Assembly (NCBI RefSeq): GCF_003387165.1
Contig: NZ_QUMW01000001.1
Location: 16,487-80,486 of the forward strand
DNA from: Jeotgalicoccus halotolerans
Lineage (GTDB): Bacteria; Bacillota; Bacilli; Staphylococcales; Salinicoccaceae
Length of the DNA stretch: 64,000 nt
Reading direction: 5' to 3'
In this document: in pieces, positions 8,081 to 16,042 of the stretch
Layout: each line of letters starts with the position of its first letter
How positions within the stretch are numbered: position 1 is the first letter of the stretch
Translations under genes and position numbers: made by a program
The notes under the pieces: model-generated
Databases searched by the model: none
What the model was told of the DNA's origin: nothing
Seen by the model: the letters and a program-made list of their open reading frames with translations, nothing else

Positions 8081-8662
8081 TTGTTTACAGCAATTGATTT
8101 AGATTATATACAAATTTTATTACCGATAATATTTTTCACGATAGTTCTTTTATTTGTAAGTAATTCATCATTATTCAATCCCCACAATAACAATGTTAAA
8201 AAATCACCTGCGAACTCCTCTTTTAATGCGATTGATGCTCAGCTTAATGACGATTTTAGAAGAAGTCAGAAGTGGGAGTATGAACAAGTTAAAGACATTA
8301 CTGCAAAGTATTTAGAAATGGAAGGAGAAGTATATATCGGTACTGATGCACCTGCCGGCACATGGGTATACCCTGGCTTAAGCATGATAGAAGAACTGAA
8401 TGAATTTAAATCTTTTAACTTAGATGCTTTTGACATACTGAAAAAATCAACAGTAGAAGCGAAATCAATTACCGGAGAAGATGATAGTTATCTGCTTCTT
8501 AATGGAAATCCTATTGAACAGTTCGAAAATATACTGGATATCAACACAGTTTTCGTAGATGGAAAAAGTTTTAAACACTCGGAAATTGCAAATCATATTA
8601 TAGAAGCAGAAGAAATGATGATGATGTTTGAAGAAGTTGAGAAAAAGTATGAGATATTGTAG
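8081..8662 (+). CDS. Membrane-anchored hypothetical protein
   Basis: A 193-residue protein with one N-terminal hydrophobic segment (residues 9-28) and a hydrophilic remainder, so it is a membrane-anchored or exported protein without a lipobox. The end (EAEEMMMMFEEVEKKYE) is helical and acidic. Starts at TTG after AGTGGAG. No family was recognised. It is the third gene of the group starting at 6927. Confidence 0.6.
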   Translation: MFTAIDLDYIQILLPIIFFTIVLLFVSNSSLFNPHNNNVKKSPANSSFNAIDAQLNDDFRRSQKWEYEQVKDITAKYLEMEGEVYIGTDAPAGTWVYPGLSMIEELNEFKSFNLDAFDILKKSTVEAKSITGEDDSYLLLNGNPIEQFENILDINTVFVDGKSFKHSEIANHIIEAEEMMMMFEEVEKKYEIL

Positions 8663-8691
8663 AAGCTAATATAAATTTCGGAGGAATTATT

Positions 8692-8715
8692 ATGGGGATT
8701 AGAAACTTAAAGTAA
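8692..8715 (+). other. Seven-codon ORF with a strong ribosome binding site
   Basis: GGAGG precedes an ATG by eight bases, and the frame MGIRNLK stops at once. It could be a leader peptide, or the start of a gene whose body was lost. The rest of 8716-8972 is AT-rich, with a short AGTATG/CATACT inverted repeat at 8857-8874 and a possible sigma-B promoter. Confidence 0.25.
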
Positions 8716-8902
8716 GTTCGTTTTTTCTCATATTAAATAAAGTCTTTTTTTTATCAGTGTCTAATTTATAGGCTCCATTTTATAATAGTCTCCTCTTTAA
8801 TTTTATATAAAATAGTCCTCATTAAAACAAATGAAGATATTCTTATGAAGAGAATGAGTATGTATTCTCATACTGAGATGATTGATTCTATAAAAGATTT
8901 AT

Positions 8903-8927
8903 GTTTATAAGACGTGGAGAGAGGTAT
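8903..8927 (+). promoter_or_regulatory. Possible sigma-B promoter of the alcohol dehydrogenase gene
   Basis: GTTTAT (8903-8908) and AGGTAT (8922-8927) with a 13-base spacer match the sigma-B consensus (GTTTAA, N12-15, GGGTAT) at five of six positions each. It lies 45 bases before the dehydrogenase start. General-stress control of such dehydrogenases is known in Bacillus. Confidence 0.45.
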
Positions 8928-8972
8928 ATTTTAGCATGTATCTAAATATTATTTAGAATGGAGTGTTATTAC

Positions 8973-10124
8973 ATGAAAGCAGTCACTTATCAAGGACATC
9001 AGAAGATGAAAATGGAAAAAGTTGAAGATGCTAAGATTATTGAATCAACTGATGCAGTTATAAAGATAACAGCATCTGGGATTTGTGGTTCAGATTTACA
9101 TTTATATCATCAAGGTGATTTATTCATGGAACCTGGTTTTGTCATTGGACATGAACCGATGGGTATTGTTGAAGAGGTAGGAAAAGATGTAAAAAAACTA
9201 AAGAAAGGAGATCGTGTGGTAATACCTTTTAATATTGGGTGCGGGGACTGTTTCTACTGCAATAACGACATGGAATCTCAGTGTGACAATTCTAATGAAA
9301 CACCAGCGAACTGGAAGTTAGATAATGGTGGACTATTCGGTTTTGGTAACCTTCATGGTAATCACTGGGGAGGACAGGCAGAATACTTAAGAGTACCTCA
9401 TGCTGACTTTTCTTCATTTAAGGTTCCTGATAACAATCTAAAAGACGAGCAAGTTTTATTCTTATCAGACGTTGTACCTACTGCTTACTGGAGTGTAGAA
9501 CACTCAGGCGTTAAACCGGGAGATACAGTCATTGTATTAGGTTGTGGTCCTATCGGTTTAATGGCTCAGAAGTTTGCGAAACTAAAAGGTGCAGAGAGAG
9601 TGATTGCGATTGACAATGTACAGCATCGTCTCAATCATGCCAAAAAGTACAATGGTGCTGAAGTGTATAACTTTGATGAAGAACAAGAAATAGGTAAACT
9701 TCTTAAAGAAAAAACTCGAGGCGGCGCAGATGTTGTTATTGATTGTGTAGGAATGGATGGACAGCAATCGAGTCCAGAACAGGAGCTATCTGAGAATTCT
9801 CAACAACGTGGAACAATAAGTCCTATACTTACTGCTACTGAATCAGTTAGAAAGTTTGGGACAATACAGCTTACTGGTATCTATGGATCACCTGCTGATA
9901 ATTTCCCTATAGATTTAATATTTAACCGTGATATTACAGTAACAAGTGGACAGGCTCCTGTTATTCATCTAATGCCTAAACTTTACGAAATGATTAAAGA
10001 TGAAGTATTTGATCCTACAGAAATTATTACACATACTTTCCCGCTTGAAGAGGCAGAAGAAGCTTATAAAGTATTTGATCAGAAGAAGGATAACAACATC
10101 AAGGTTGTATTTAAACCAGAATAG
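8973..10124 (+). CDS. Zinc-dependent alcohol/formaldehyde dehydrogenase (MDR family)
   Basis: A 383-residue medium-chain dehydrogenase. The catalytic zinc site is formed by CGSDLH (about 38-43) and GHEP (about 62-65); the structural zinc cysteines are in GCGDCFYCNNDMESQC (about 92-107). The NAD-binding turn reads VLGCGPIGLMA (about 189-199). The long insert after the structural zinc site and overall length are like glutathione-independent formaldehyde dehydrogenases and related threonine-dehydrogenase-like enzymes. The start is set at 8973, with GGAG nine bases upstream. Substrate range is inferred; NAD rather than NADP is likely. Confidence 0.85.
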   Translation: MKAVTYQGHQKMKMEKVEDAKIIESTDAVIKITASGICGSDLHLYHQGDLFMEPGFVIGHEPMGIVEEVGKDVKKLKKGDRVVIPFNIGCGDCFYCNNDMESQCDNSNETPANWKLDNGGLFGFGNLHGNHWGGQAEYLRVPHADFSSFKVPDNNLKDEQVLFLSDVVPTAYWSVEHSGVKPGDTVIVLGCGPIGLMAQKFAKLKGAERVIAIDNVQHRLNHAKKYNGAEVYNFDEEQEIGKLLKEKTRGGADVVIDCVGMDGQQSSPEQELSENSQQRGTISPILTATESVRKFGTIQLTGIYGSPADNFPIDLIFNRDITVTSGQAPVIHLMPKLYEMIKDEVFDPTEIITHTFPLEEAEEAYKVFDQKKDNNIKVVFKPE

Positions 10125-10309
10125 AGTATAAAAACTTTTGTTCCTGATATTAGATTATTGGATAATATTAGAGGAGATAGTTTATCTCATTAAAAAATAA
10201 AAGGAACATCATGAGCACTAAAGTGAAACCCGTGTCAAGGACACTTTAAAAAAGAGCGCTTGTATTTTTTAATGACACCGCTCTGCCAGTTCTTAGGAGA
10301 GAAGGAGAT

Positions 10310-10353
10310 ATGACAATCACCCACGCTCGATATCGAGCGTGGGTGATTGTCAT
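10310..10353. repeat. Perfect 44-bp palindrome
   Basis: Positions 10310-10331 are the exact reverse complement of 10332-10353, centred on GATATC, with no loop. It covers the stop codon of the AI-2E remnant on the minus strand. On the plus strand GAAGGAG precedes an ATG at 10310 that opens a 15-codon frame made almost entirely of the palindrome. No T-run follows on either side, so it is not a standard terminator. Confidence 0.9.
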
Positions 10354-10876
10354 TTAAGCTGTGGGCTGTCCTGAAGATCTCTGCTGGGAAGCCCCCTGCC
10401 TGCAGCTAATACTAAAGTAATAACTGTCAGCGGGTGCACACTGAGTCCATTACCTATAACATTAGGCGTAATTAAGTTACCTTCAATTTGCTGCGCGATA
10501 AGTATAATAATTGCTGCATACACCGCCATTATTGGATTCTGGAACAGGGCATTAATGATTTGATTCTGAATTGCGGTTGGCATATGTTCACGCTGAGTCA
10601 GGAAATACTCTACGTAACCTTCCACAGTATTAATAATTTCTGATGGATTACTGATAAGCAAGTTTACCTGCTAAGTGACGATAGGCGCGAGAAGAATGTA
10701 AAACAGGTAAATAAGTAAACCCATTAAAGCGAAAATAATAATGATAGCTGACCACTTGGAGGATTTGTGTTTATCAGGAAAGTGAAAATAGATCTGGTTA
10801 AATAAAAAAGCAAACCGCCGATGAGAAGCGTCACGAATATAGTCTGTATAACGGTAAAGATTGGTGAGAAAAGACC
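10350..10876 (-). pseudogene. AI-2E family transporter, decayed
   Basis: Pieces of an AI-2E family permease lie in order on the minus strand. The N-terminal part (FSPIFTVIQTIFV, then GGLLFYLTR) is in one frame, then shifts into another reading KWSAIIIIFALMGLLIYLF and APIVT. A TAG follows, and then QVNLLISNPSEIINTVEGY up to IAQQIEGNLITPNVIG. A large internal section of the usual 350-400 residues is absent, and the C-terminus changes abruptly after LVLAAG into non-family sequence ending in the 44-bp palindrome. So there is a frameshift near 10760, an in-frame stop near 10672, an internal deletion and a 3' truncation. Confidence 0.75.
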
Positions 10877-11074
10877 TTTGCCGGTTTGATTCTTTTTTGA
10901 ATAAAAAGTTCTAGTTATCTTACTTCTATTACTCTTTAGAACCATAAACCCTGCACTCATTATAAGCAGAACTCCTACTGTACTGAATAAAAATGTGTTC
11001 CCTGGTCTGGCTTCAGCATTATAAATTAGAAGTCCTGCACCAACGAACATCAATAGCTTAAATATAATATTCAT
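10724..11074 (-). CDS. Small membrane ORF fused to the start of the AI-2E remnant
   Basis: A 116-residue frame starting at 11074 (AAAGGGAG upstream). Its first 54 residues contain two membrane segments and resemble nothing I know; from about residue 67 it continues into the N-terminal part of the decayed AI-2E transporter, then ends after the frameshift. It may be a chimera made by deletion, or a genuine small gene extended into a pseudogene. It follows the Nudix gene by 14 bases and could still be translated. Confidence 0.4.
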   Translation of the reverse strand: MNIIFKLLMFVGAGLLIYNAEARPGNTFLFSTVGVLLIMSAGFMVLKSNRSKITRTFYSKKNQTGKGLFSPIFTVIQTIFVTLLIGGLLFYLTRSIFTFLINTNPPSGQLSLLFSL

Positions 11075-11087
11075 AGAATTTCTCCCT

Positions 11088-11534
11088 TTATATAATATGT
11101 ACATTCCACGAATCATCATAATAAAACTCCGACAAGGTATCTGAATCCATCACCCGGAACATCTCATCAAAATCATTCGCCAGATGATAGGTGCCGAGCT
11201 GATATTTATCAATCCATAAAACTTCGCCTTCCTCAGAAGAACGCAGATTTCCAGAAAACTGATTTGTTTTATACATTAAGACAATGTATCTTTCATCGTC
11301 CTCAGTCTGAAATTGCTTCGTACCGCAAATTTGAGGATTTTTAATAACCAGGCCGGTTTCTTCAAACACCTCACGAATCACCGAATCTACAAAAGACTCA
11401 TTCTTCTCAACTTTTCCACCGGGAAAAGTAACACCTGGCCAATTACTGCTGACACGATCCTGGATTAATATTTGCCCCTTATCATTTTCAATCATACACA
11501 TATTGGTGATTATCGCTTTTTCAGCTCTAGACAT
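11088..11534 (-). CDS. Nudix hydrolase (MutT-like)
   Basis: A 148-residue Nudix hydrolase. The Nudix box starts GGKVEKNESF at about residue 38 and continues into REVFEETGL, matching the consensus G-x5-E-x7-R-E-U-x-E-E-x-G-U. The context ILIQDRVSSNWPGVTFPGG before it resembles 8-oxo-dGTP diphosphatase-type members that clean oxidised nucleotides, but other nucleoside diphosphate derivatives are possible. GGAGGTCACC precedes the ATG. The small membrane frame at 11074 follows it. Confidence 0.85.
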   Translation of the reverse strand: MSRAEKAIITNMCMIENDKGQILIQDRVSSNWPGVTFPGGKVEKNESFVDSVIREVFEETGLVIKNPQICGTKQFQTEDDERYIVLMYKTNQFSGNLRSSEEGEVLWIDKYQLGTYHLANDFDEMFRVMDSDTLSEFYYDDSWNVHII

Positions 11535-11678
11535 GGTGACCTCCGTTATATAGCTATAGTTTTAGAATTTAATAGGATAAATGAATAATTTACAAGGTTT
11601 GTTACAATATAATCATAGCAAACTATGAAACGGATTTCAGAATGAAATCGTATTGAAAAAACTTTAAGGAGCGTTCAT

Positions 11679-12053
11679 TTGAAGAAACTTTCGATGTTAT
11701 TATTATCGTTAACTCTACTTTCGGCATGCAGCAGTAATAAAGTGTCTGAGATATCCGAAAGCTCTGTTGATATATTATCGGAGTCACTTACAGAAAAACC
11801 AGAGCATGGTGATATATTTCTGATACAGAACGAAGCAGGAGAAAGAATTATATACGCATATATTGAAAAAGACAGTGAAGTTGACGTGGAGGAAGCGGAT
11901 GATAGCGTTATGAATATAAGATTTGACGAGCCGGAAGAAAGCGATGATTTTATTTTATACACTATAGCACTTGAAAATGATATAGAGAATCAAACTTTAA
12001 ATTTTTATCTCAATGGAGAAGAAACATCTGTGGAAGTTATTTATGAATCGTAA
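11679..12053 (+). CDS. Small lipoprotein, unknown function
   Basis: A 124-residue secreted lipoprotein: KK at the start, a hydrophobic segment (residues 4-14) and the lipobox LSAC with the lipidated cysteine at about residue 17. The mature part is very acidic (EEADDSVMN, EEPEESDD type stretches). Starts at TTG with AAGGAG eight bases upstream. It opens a rightward group of small envelope proteins. No family was recognised. Confidence 0.7.
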   Translation: MKKLSMLLLSLTLLSACSSNKVSEISESSVDILSESLTEKPEHGDIFLIQNEAGERIIYAYIEKDSEVDVEEADDSVMNIRFDEPEESDDFILYTIALENDIENQTLNFYLNGEETSVEVIYES

Positions 12054-12110
12054 ATATCATCTGTCAGGATAAATTTGTAGTAACAAATGAAAAAGCAAAG
12101 GAGGGCAAAC

Positions 12111-12344
12111 ATGATACTGCTGAATATATTCTTTCTTATACTTGTCATAGCCGGTCTGTTTTTATTTGCCCATGGATTAAGCACCAATGGTAAACTATCA
12201 GTACTTTTCGGTTCACTTTTTGTACTTGTACCCTTAGTCTGGCTGACTATCGGAAATGAGTTTATAGCACTCGCACCAATTCTTGCACTTGTAATAATAT
12301 ATGTACTTCAGCGTAAAAGTGTAATAAAACCGAAAGAAGTATAG
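12111..12344 (+). CDS. Small membrane protein, unknown function
   Basis: A 77-residue protein with three closely spaced hydrophobic helices and a basic end (QRKSVIKPKEV). ATG at 12111 is preceded by AAAGGAGGGC; an ATG at 12087 is upstream of that ribosome binding site and so is unlikely. Second gene of the cluster from 11679 to 13036. Confidence 0.6.
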   Translation: MILLNIFFLILVIAGLFLFAHGLSTNGKLSVLFGSLFVLVPLVWLTIGNEFIALAPILALVIIYVLQRKSVIKPKEV

Positions 12345-12376
12345 AACTCTATTGAAACTATCGGGAGGGAATAGAG

Positions 12377-12556
12377 ATGAATAACTTTATTGTGTTTGCA
12401 ATCAGTATCATAGCAATTTCAATTCTCGGATATTTAGCTGTAAGAAGTACAACAATACAAGATGAGGAAACATATAAAAACTATATCTATTTAGCGGGAG
12501 TGCTGTTTTTAGATGTAGTTATAGTAGGAATCGGATTTTATTTTTATATGAATTAA
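12377..12556 (+). CDS. Very small membrane protein, unknown function
   Basis: A 59-residue frame starting MNNFIVFAIS, with two hydrophobic helices separated by a polar stretch (TTIQDEETYKNY). GGGAGGGA lies six bases before the ATG. Position between two similar small genes on the same strand, and spacing of 32 and 60 bases, support it as real. Confidence 0.6.
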   Translation: MNNFIVFAISIIAISILGYLAVRSTTIQDEETYKNYIYLAGVLFLDVVIVGIGFYFYMN

Positions 12557-12616
12557 CAAACTAAATTATTATGAAAGACTTGCGGTTGGTTAAAAGGATA
12601 TAAAGGATGAGGAGAT

Positions 12617-13036
12617 ATGACTGTTAAGGTAAAAAGGAAACTGTGGATTTTTAATTCATTTATACCTGCTAGAATAAGATTTAATAATGAATCAGTCGGT
12701 ACACTTTACGGTTCGCAGGAAATAGAAATCCCGATGCAGGAAAGTGAAGGAGAACTAAAATATTATCAGCCTGTAGGGCGTAATGATCAGCTGCAGGTTA
12801 AAAAAGAAGATGTAGTACAAGTAGAAGAGTCACTATTAGGTAAAGTGCTGGGAATTCTACTCGTAACATTCCTGCTCTATTTACTAATGAGAGGCATTGG
12901 AATCATTGATTTTACGAACCATTCTAATTATGAACAGTTGTTCAATATTGAAAAGATTCTGCTTAGCATTTTATTTGTTATTGCCGTAATCTCACTATTT
13001 TTCAAAACAAATAAATTAGTATTGTTGAACAGGTAA
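12617..13036 (+). CDS. Membrane protein of a two-member family (see 14718-15152)
   Basis: A 139-residue protein: a soluble, probably beta-rich N-terminal domain of about 75 residues and two membrane helices (about 80-95 and 110-130). It shares its plan with the protein at 14718-15152: a start of VKRKLWIFN or VKRRTWFLG type, IxFN near residue 24, a glycine near 30, LKYYQPVGRNDQ against LTYEQPLDRTDR near 55, and DVVQVEES against DVVLVKET near 70. The conserved QP-x-x-R-x-D core suggests a shared fold with a function I do not know. Ribosome binding site GATGAGGAG. Confidence 0.7.
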   Translation: MTVKVKRKLWIFNSFIPARIRFNNESVGTLYGSQEIEIPMQESEGELKYYQPVGRNDQLQVKKEDVVQVEESLLGKVLGILLVTFLLYLLMRGIGIIDFTNHSNYEQLFNIEKILLSILFVIAVISLFFKTNKLVLLNR

Positions 13037-13138
13037 AACAAAACAACTATCCCCCCAACTCGAAAAATCGGATTGAGGGATTAATTTTAAAAGAATACAC
13101 TATATGAAATCATTGTATTTCAACATGAGTTATGCATT

Positions 13139-13450
13139 TTAAGGAGCTAGTTCCATTCGACCAGTAACCAGTAAGAAAAACACAATGAACCAAAAAATAA
13201 AGAGTGATGATGAAAGTATTAAAGATATGAAGGGAATAATGTTTTTTTCGGTTCTTTTCATAAGTCCAATGATGGATAATATTATGCCAGCAGCAGTAAA
13301 GAAGAAAGTTACATAATCTCCAGTTAAGCTTCCAATGTTAGCTATTCTTGTAGGTGTTACAAAAACAATGAAGAAACAAATAATTCCTATTATTAAAGAA
13401 CTATAGCTAATTACACCATGTTTTTTTGAAATATTTAATTCGCTTTTCAA
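13139..13450 (-). CDS. Small membrane protein, unknown function
   Basis: A 103-residue protein with three membrane helices. I place the start at the TTG at 13450 because GAAAGAGGTG lies five bases before it. It follows the paralogue gene at 13503-13802 on the same strand, so the two may be cotranscribed. No family was recognised. Confidence 0.55.
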   Translation of the reverse strand: MKSELNISKKHGVISYSSLIIGIICFFIVFVTPTRIANIGSLTGDYVTFFFTAAGIILSIIGLMKRTEKNIIPFISLILSSSLFIFWFIVFFLLVTGRMELAP

Positions 13451-13502
13451 ATAAACACCTCTTTCTATCAAAAAATTCAGTTTTGTATAAATATGTCTAT
13501 TT

Positions 13503-13802
13503 TTAATCCTCTCTATTTTTTAGCAATTTTGATCCCACCCAGATAGGTGACATTAAGTATGCTGCAATTAAAGAATAATTTTTAATTAAAAAATGTTTAT
13601 TATGTGTTTTCTCACTAGCTTCTATACTCACCAAAGGGAAAGTGAAAATTGAAATGAAAAAGTAAATACTCAAAAGAATATAGGGAAATTCTAAAAAGCT
13701 TCCTTCGTGTGAGGTGATTACCGTATCAATAATAACTATGTAAAACATAAAGAAGAAAATTCCTATGATAAAACTTAATAATTTCATCACTTTATCTTCC
13801 AT
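13503..13802 (-). CDS. Small membrane protein, paralogue of the gene at 1868-2170
   Basis: A 99-residue protein with about four hydrophobic segments and a C-terminal basic tail. Shared with the protein at 1868-2170: LLSFIIG near the start, the LEFPYILLSIYF block and the final helix before a charged tail. TAGGAG precedes the ATG by seven bases. It lies between the kinase-fold gene at 13823 and the small membrane gene at 13450, all leftward. Confidence 0.7.
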   Translation of the reverse strand: MEDKVMKLLSFIIGIFFFMFYIVIIDTVITSHEGSFLEFPYILLSIYFFISIFTFPLVSIEASEKTHNKHFLIKNYSLIAAYLMSPIWVGSKLLKNRED

Positions 13803-13822
13803 TTTAAAACTCCTAGCTTAGC

Positions 13823-14386
13823 TTAATTTTCATTTACCCATTCAATTATCTTCTGACTCGACTCTTCAACGGTTAAGTGAGTCACATCCAGCTTGAGATA
13901 TTTATCTTCCTGAATTTCATTATCATATGAATTCAGTCTATGCTTTTCAGCAGAATTCGTCAATTCAGCATGGGAAAACTCAACATTTCTTTTAGAAGGT
14001 TTCTTTTCCAACCTGTACTCAGTCGTATTTCTTCTGATCCGCTCTTCAAGATCAGCTGCGAGTTCCACAAAATAAATATCGTGAGATTCCTTATTAAATA
14101 TTTTTTTAAGTGTGTTTATATAATCCCAATCCTCCTGCATATCAAAAGCCCAGACAAAGGTAAAGATTATTCCAGGATGCGAGTCATCTTCGACAATATG
14201 TTCAAAAATTCCCATCCGGATTTGATCTGATAATCTGAACGTATCCTTATTCCAGCCGATATACGGCCAAATCGCATCGAGCGTCACATGATTGTGCAAG
14301 AGCGGAAGATTAAACGCTGTACCGACCTTTTCGCCTATAGTCATCTTGCCGACAGCCTGCGGACCAAATATCAATATTATCTTCAT
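13823..14386 (-). CDS. P-loop kinase (shikimate/gluconate kinase-like AAA protein)
   Basis: A 187-residue P-loop protein. Walker A is GPQAVGKMT at residues 8-16, followed by a helix; a lid-like stretch LEERIRRNTTEYRLEKKPS (about 117-135) is arginine-rich as in small-molecule kinases. Such proteins are commonly annotated as shikimate kinase-like or adenylate-kinase-like; the substrate is unknown. AGGGGGA lies seven bases before the ATG. Confidence 0.75.
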   Translation of the reverse strand: MKIILIFGPQAVGKMTIGEKVGTAFNLPLLHNHVTLDAIWPYIGWNKDTFRLSDQIRMGIFEHIVEDDSHPGIIFTFVWAFDMQEDWDYINTLKKIFNKESHDIYFVELAADLEERIRRNTTEYRLEKKPSKRNVEFSHAELTNSAEKHRLNSYDNEIQEDKYLKLDVTHLTVEESSQKIIEWVNEN

Positions 14387-14499
14387 AAGTACATCCCCCT
14401 GACACGTGTGTTATTAGGAGTTTACCATATATAAAATGTGATAAGATAAGTATAAATACATAAATAGAGAAGAGTGTAATAACGAAGGGGATAAGGGAT

Positions 14500-14697
14500 A
14501 TGAATAATGGGACGGTTATTATTTTATATGTACTGCTCACGCTCAACACGTTACGTTACGGCACTTACATTCTGGAAGACAATTCAAGCACATACTACAT
14601 TGCGATGTTCAGCTTGAACATTCTGGCATTGCTATTCACGATTGTTTACAGAAACATTAAATCAAAGAAAAAAACAGAAGCGAAAATTGCGAAATAA
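14500..14697 (+). CDS. Very small membrane protein, unknown function
   Basis: A 65-residue protein with two membrane helices and a lysine-rich tail (KSKKKTEAKIAK). A strong purine tract, GAAGGGGATAAGG, precedes the ATG. It is followed after 20 bases by the paired-family membrane gene, so it is probably the first gene of an operon ending at 15655. Confidence 0.6.
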   Translation: MNNGTVIILYVLLTLNTLRYGTYILEDNSSTYYIAMFSLNILALLFTIVYRNIKSKKKTEAKIAK

Positions 14698-14717
14698 TGC
14701 TTTAGAGGGGAAAAAGC

Positions 14718-15152
14718 ATGGAAATTATTGTTAAAAGAAGAACATGGTTTCTCGGCTGGCTGATGCCTATCAGTATAAAGTTTAATGGGAAAACAATCGG
14801 ATCTGTTGGCGGATACCAAACAAAAACTATGGAGATACCAGAAGATTCAGGTACATTAACATACGAGCAGCCCTTGGACCGCACTGATCGAATTGAAGTC
14901 AAAGACGGTGATGTGGTATTAGTTAAAGAAACAATAATAAATAAAATTTTTAACATAGTTTTTGTTGTATCAATGCTATTTTTTATAGTGAGCAACAGTC
15001 TGAATATATATACTGAAAGCTATCCTTATCCCTCAGATTTTTTACGGATTAGCGGTATAGCAGTCACCATAATATTTGTTGTATTTATAATCATCTCCTT
15101 TTTCTTCAATTCATATAAATTCGTAATAGAAAATAATTCATCTAAGGAGTAG
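14718..15152 (+). CDS. Membrane protein of a two-member family (see 12617-13036)
   Basis: A 144-residue protein with a soluble N-terminal domain (to about residue 75) and two membrane helices (about 78-95 and 112-135). It aligns over its length with the protein at 12617-13036; the QP-x-x-R-x-D core and the following DVV-x-V-x-E motif are the best conserved positions. Both genes are followed or preceded by tiny membrane proteins, so duplication of a small module is possible. RBS AGAGGGGAAAAAGC. Confidence 0.7.
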   Translation: MEIIVKRRTWFLGWLMPISIKFNGKTIGSVGGYQTKTMEIPEDSGTLTYEQPLDRTDRIEVKDGDVVLVKETIINKIFNIVFVVSMLFFIVSNSLNIYTESYPYPSDFLRISGIAVTIIFVVFIIISFFFNSYKFVIENNSSKE

Positions 15153-15158
15153 TTCATA

Positions 15159-15488
15159 GTGGGGACATTTATCGCAATATTATTTGCAGCTTTCGTATTT
15201 TATTTTGTTATCAAGTATGCAGTCAGACAAGCATTGATTGAAGCTAAAGTGAACGAGTCTGAGTTAAGCGCACAAGTCAGAGCAAATAATTTATTCAACC
15301 AGATACAGAATATACAATATGAAATTACTGCAGGTACGAACTCTAATGAAGTGAAGTTGAAAGCGAAAGAAATTTACGATACCAGTTTTGATGTTTTAGT
15401 CTCTGACATGGCAGATGAAGAGAAAGTCAGACAACTTAAAATTAAAGAAAACGAAATGAATATGTTCAGGAGCGAGGATAGGATATGA
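15159..15488 (+). CDS. Membrane-anchored helical protein, unknown function
   Basis: A 109-residue protein with one N-terminal membrane segment (residues 3-20) and a long polar, mostly helical remainder. It starts at GTG with AAGGAG nine bases upstream, seven bases after the previous stop. Its stop overlaps the start of the next small gene by four bases (ATGA), which supports coupled translation. Confidence 0.6.
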   Translation: MGTFIAILFAAFVFYFVIKYAVRQALIEAKVNESELSAQVRANNLFNQIQNIQYEITAGTNSNEVKLKAKEIYDTSFDVLVSDMADEEKVRQLKIKENEMNMFRSEDRI

Positions 15489-15655
15489 ATCAATCAAAAG
15501 ATCCTGAATACATTGATCCCGCCAAGTTACGATCTAAGAATAAAAGACAGCTTGCAGAGCCTATGAGTAAGGCTGATACAGCATTCGGACTATTCGAGAT
15601 AATATTCTATATACCGCGTTTAATTATGCAAGTGTTCAGATGGATATTTAATTAA
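15485..15655 (+). CDS. Very small protein with C-terminal membrane-associated helix
   Basis: A 56-residue frame starting MNQSKDPEYIDPAKLRS and ending in an aromatic, amphipathic helix (IPRLIMQVFRWIFN). The ATG overlaps the upstream stop by four bases and AGGAGCGAGGATAGG precedes it, so I consider it real and coupled to the gene at 15159. Confidence 0.55.
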   Translation: MNQSKDPEYIDPAKLRSKNKRQLAEPMSKADTAFGLFEIIFYIPRLIMQVFRWIFN

Positions 15656-15830
15656 AGAATGAATAAGGCTAAAAAATGATACAGATTTCTTAAACAGAAG
15701 ATTTTTGTGTCGTTTTTTTATTTGTTTTACATTTGATATACAAATTAGCAATTTTCGGCCTGTCGAATCATGACCGCAATTTAAAATAAAAGAAATGAGA
15801 AGGATTTATGTAGGAGTGAGAAGAACGTAT

Positions 15831-16026
15831 ATGAAAAAATTCATGAAACACTATATAAGACACCTGAGATAATAAAATTATTTATTGTCTTCTGTTTATT
15901 CATCTACTTTCTTATGGGCATCGTCCCGGCACGTGAAATATTAGCTATTCCATTATTAACGGACTTGGGATTGGTATTCTTTCGGGGATTTATATGAAAC
16001 CAAAAAGTAAGAAGGAAGATAAGTAA
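15831..16026 (+). pseudogene. Frameshifted small membrane protein gene
   Basis: After AGGAGTG an ATG at 15831 is followed by a run of six A. One further A would put the start in frame with KIHETLYKTPEIIKLF and a hydrophobic helix (FIVFCLFIYFLMGIV). Near 15950 the sense frame shifts again into INGLGIGILSGIYMKP and ends with a basic tail KSKKEDK at 16026. So two indels are needed to restore a roughly 65-residue membrane protein. Sequencing error in the A-run cannot be excluded for the first. Confidence 0.5.
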
Positions 16027-16042
16027 AAACATTTAACAGCAT

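Noticed and set aside
10190..10310. Possible insertion-sequence end (GTGTC-AAG-GACAC with flanking AAAGTG/CACTTT)
   Set aside because: No transposase, no matching second end and no target duplication could be found, so I do not call a mobile element.
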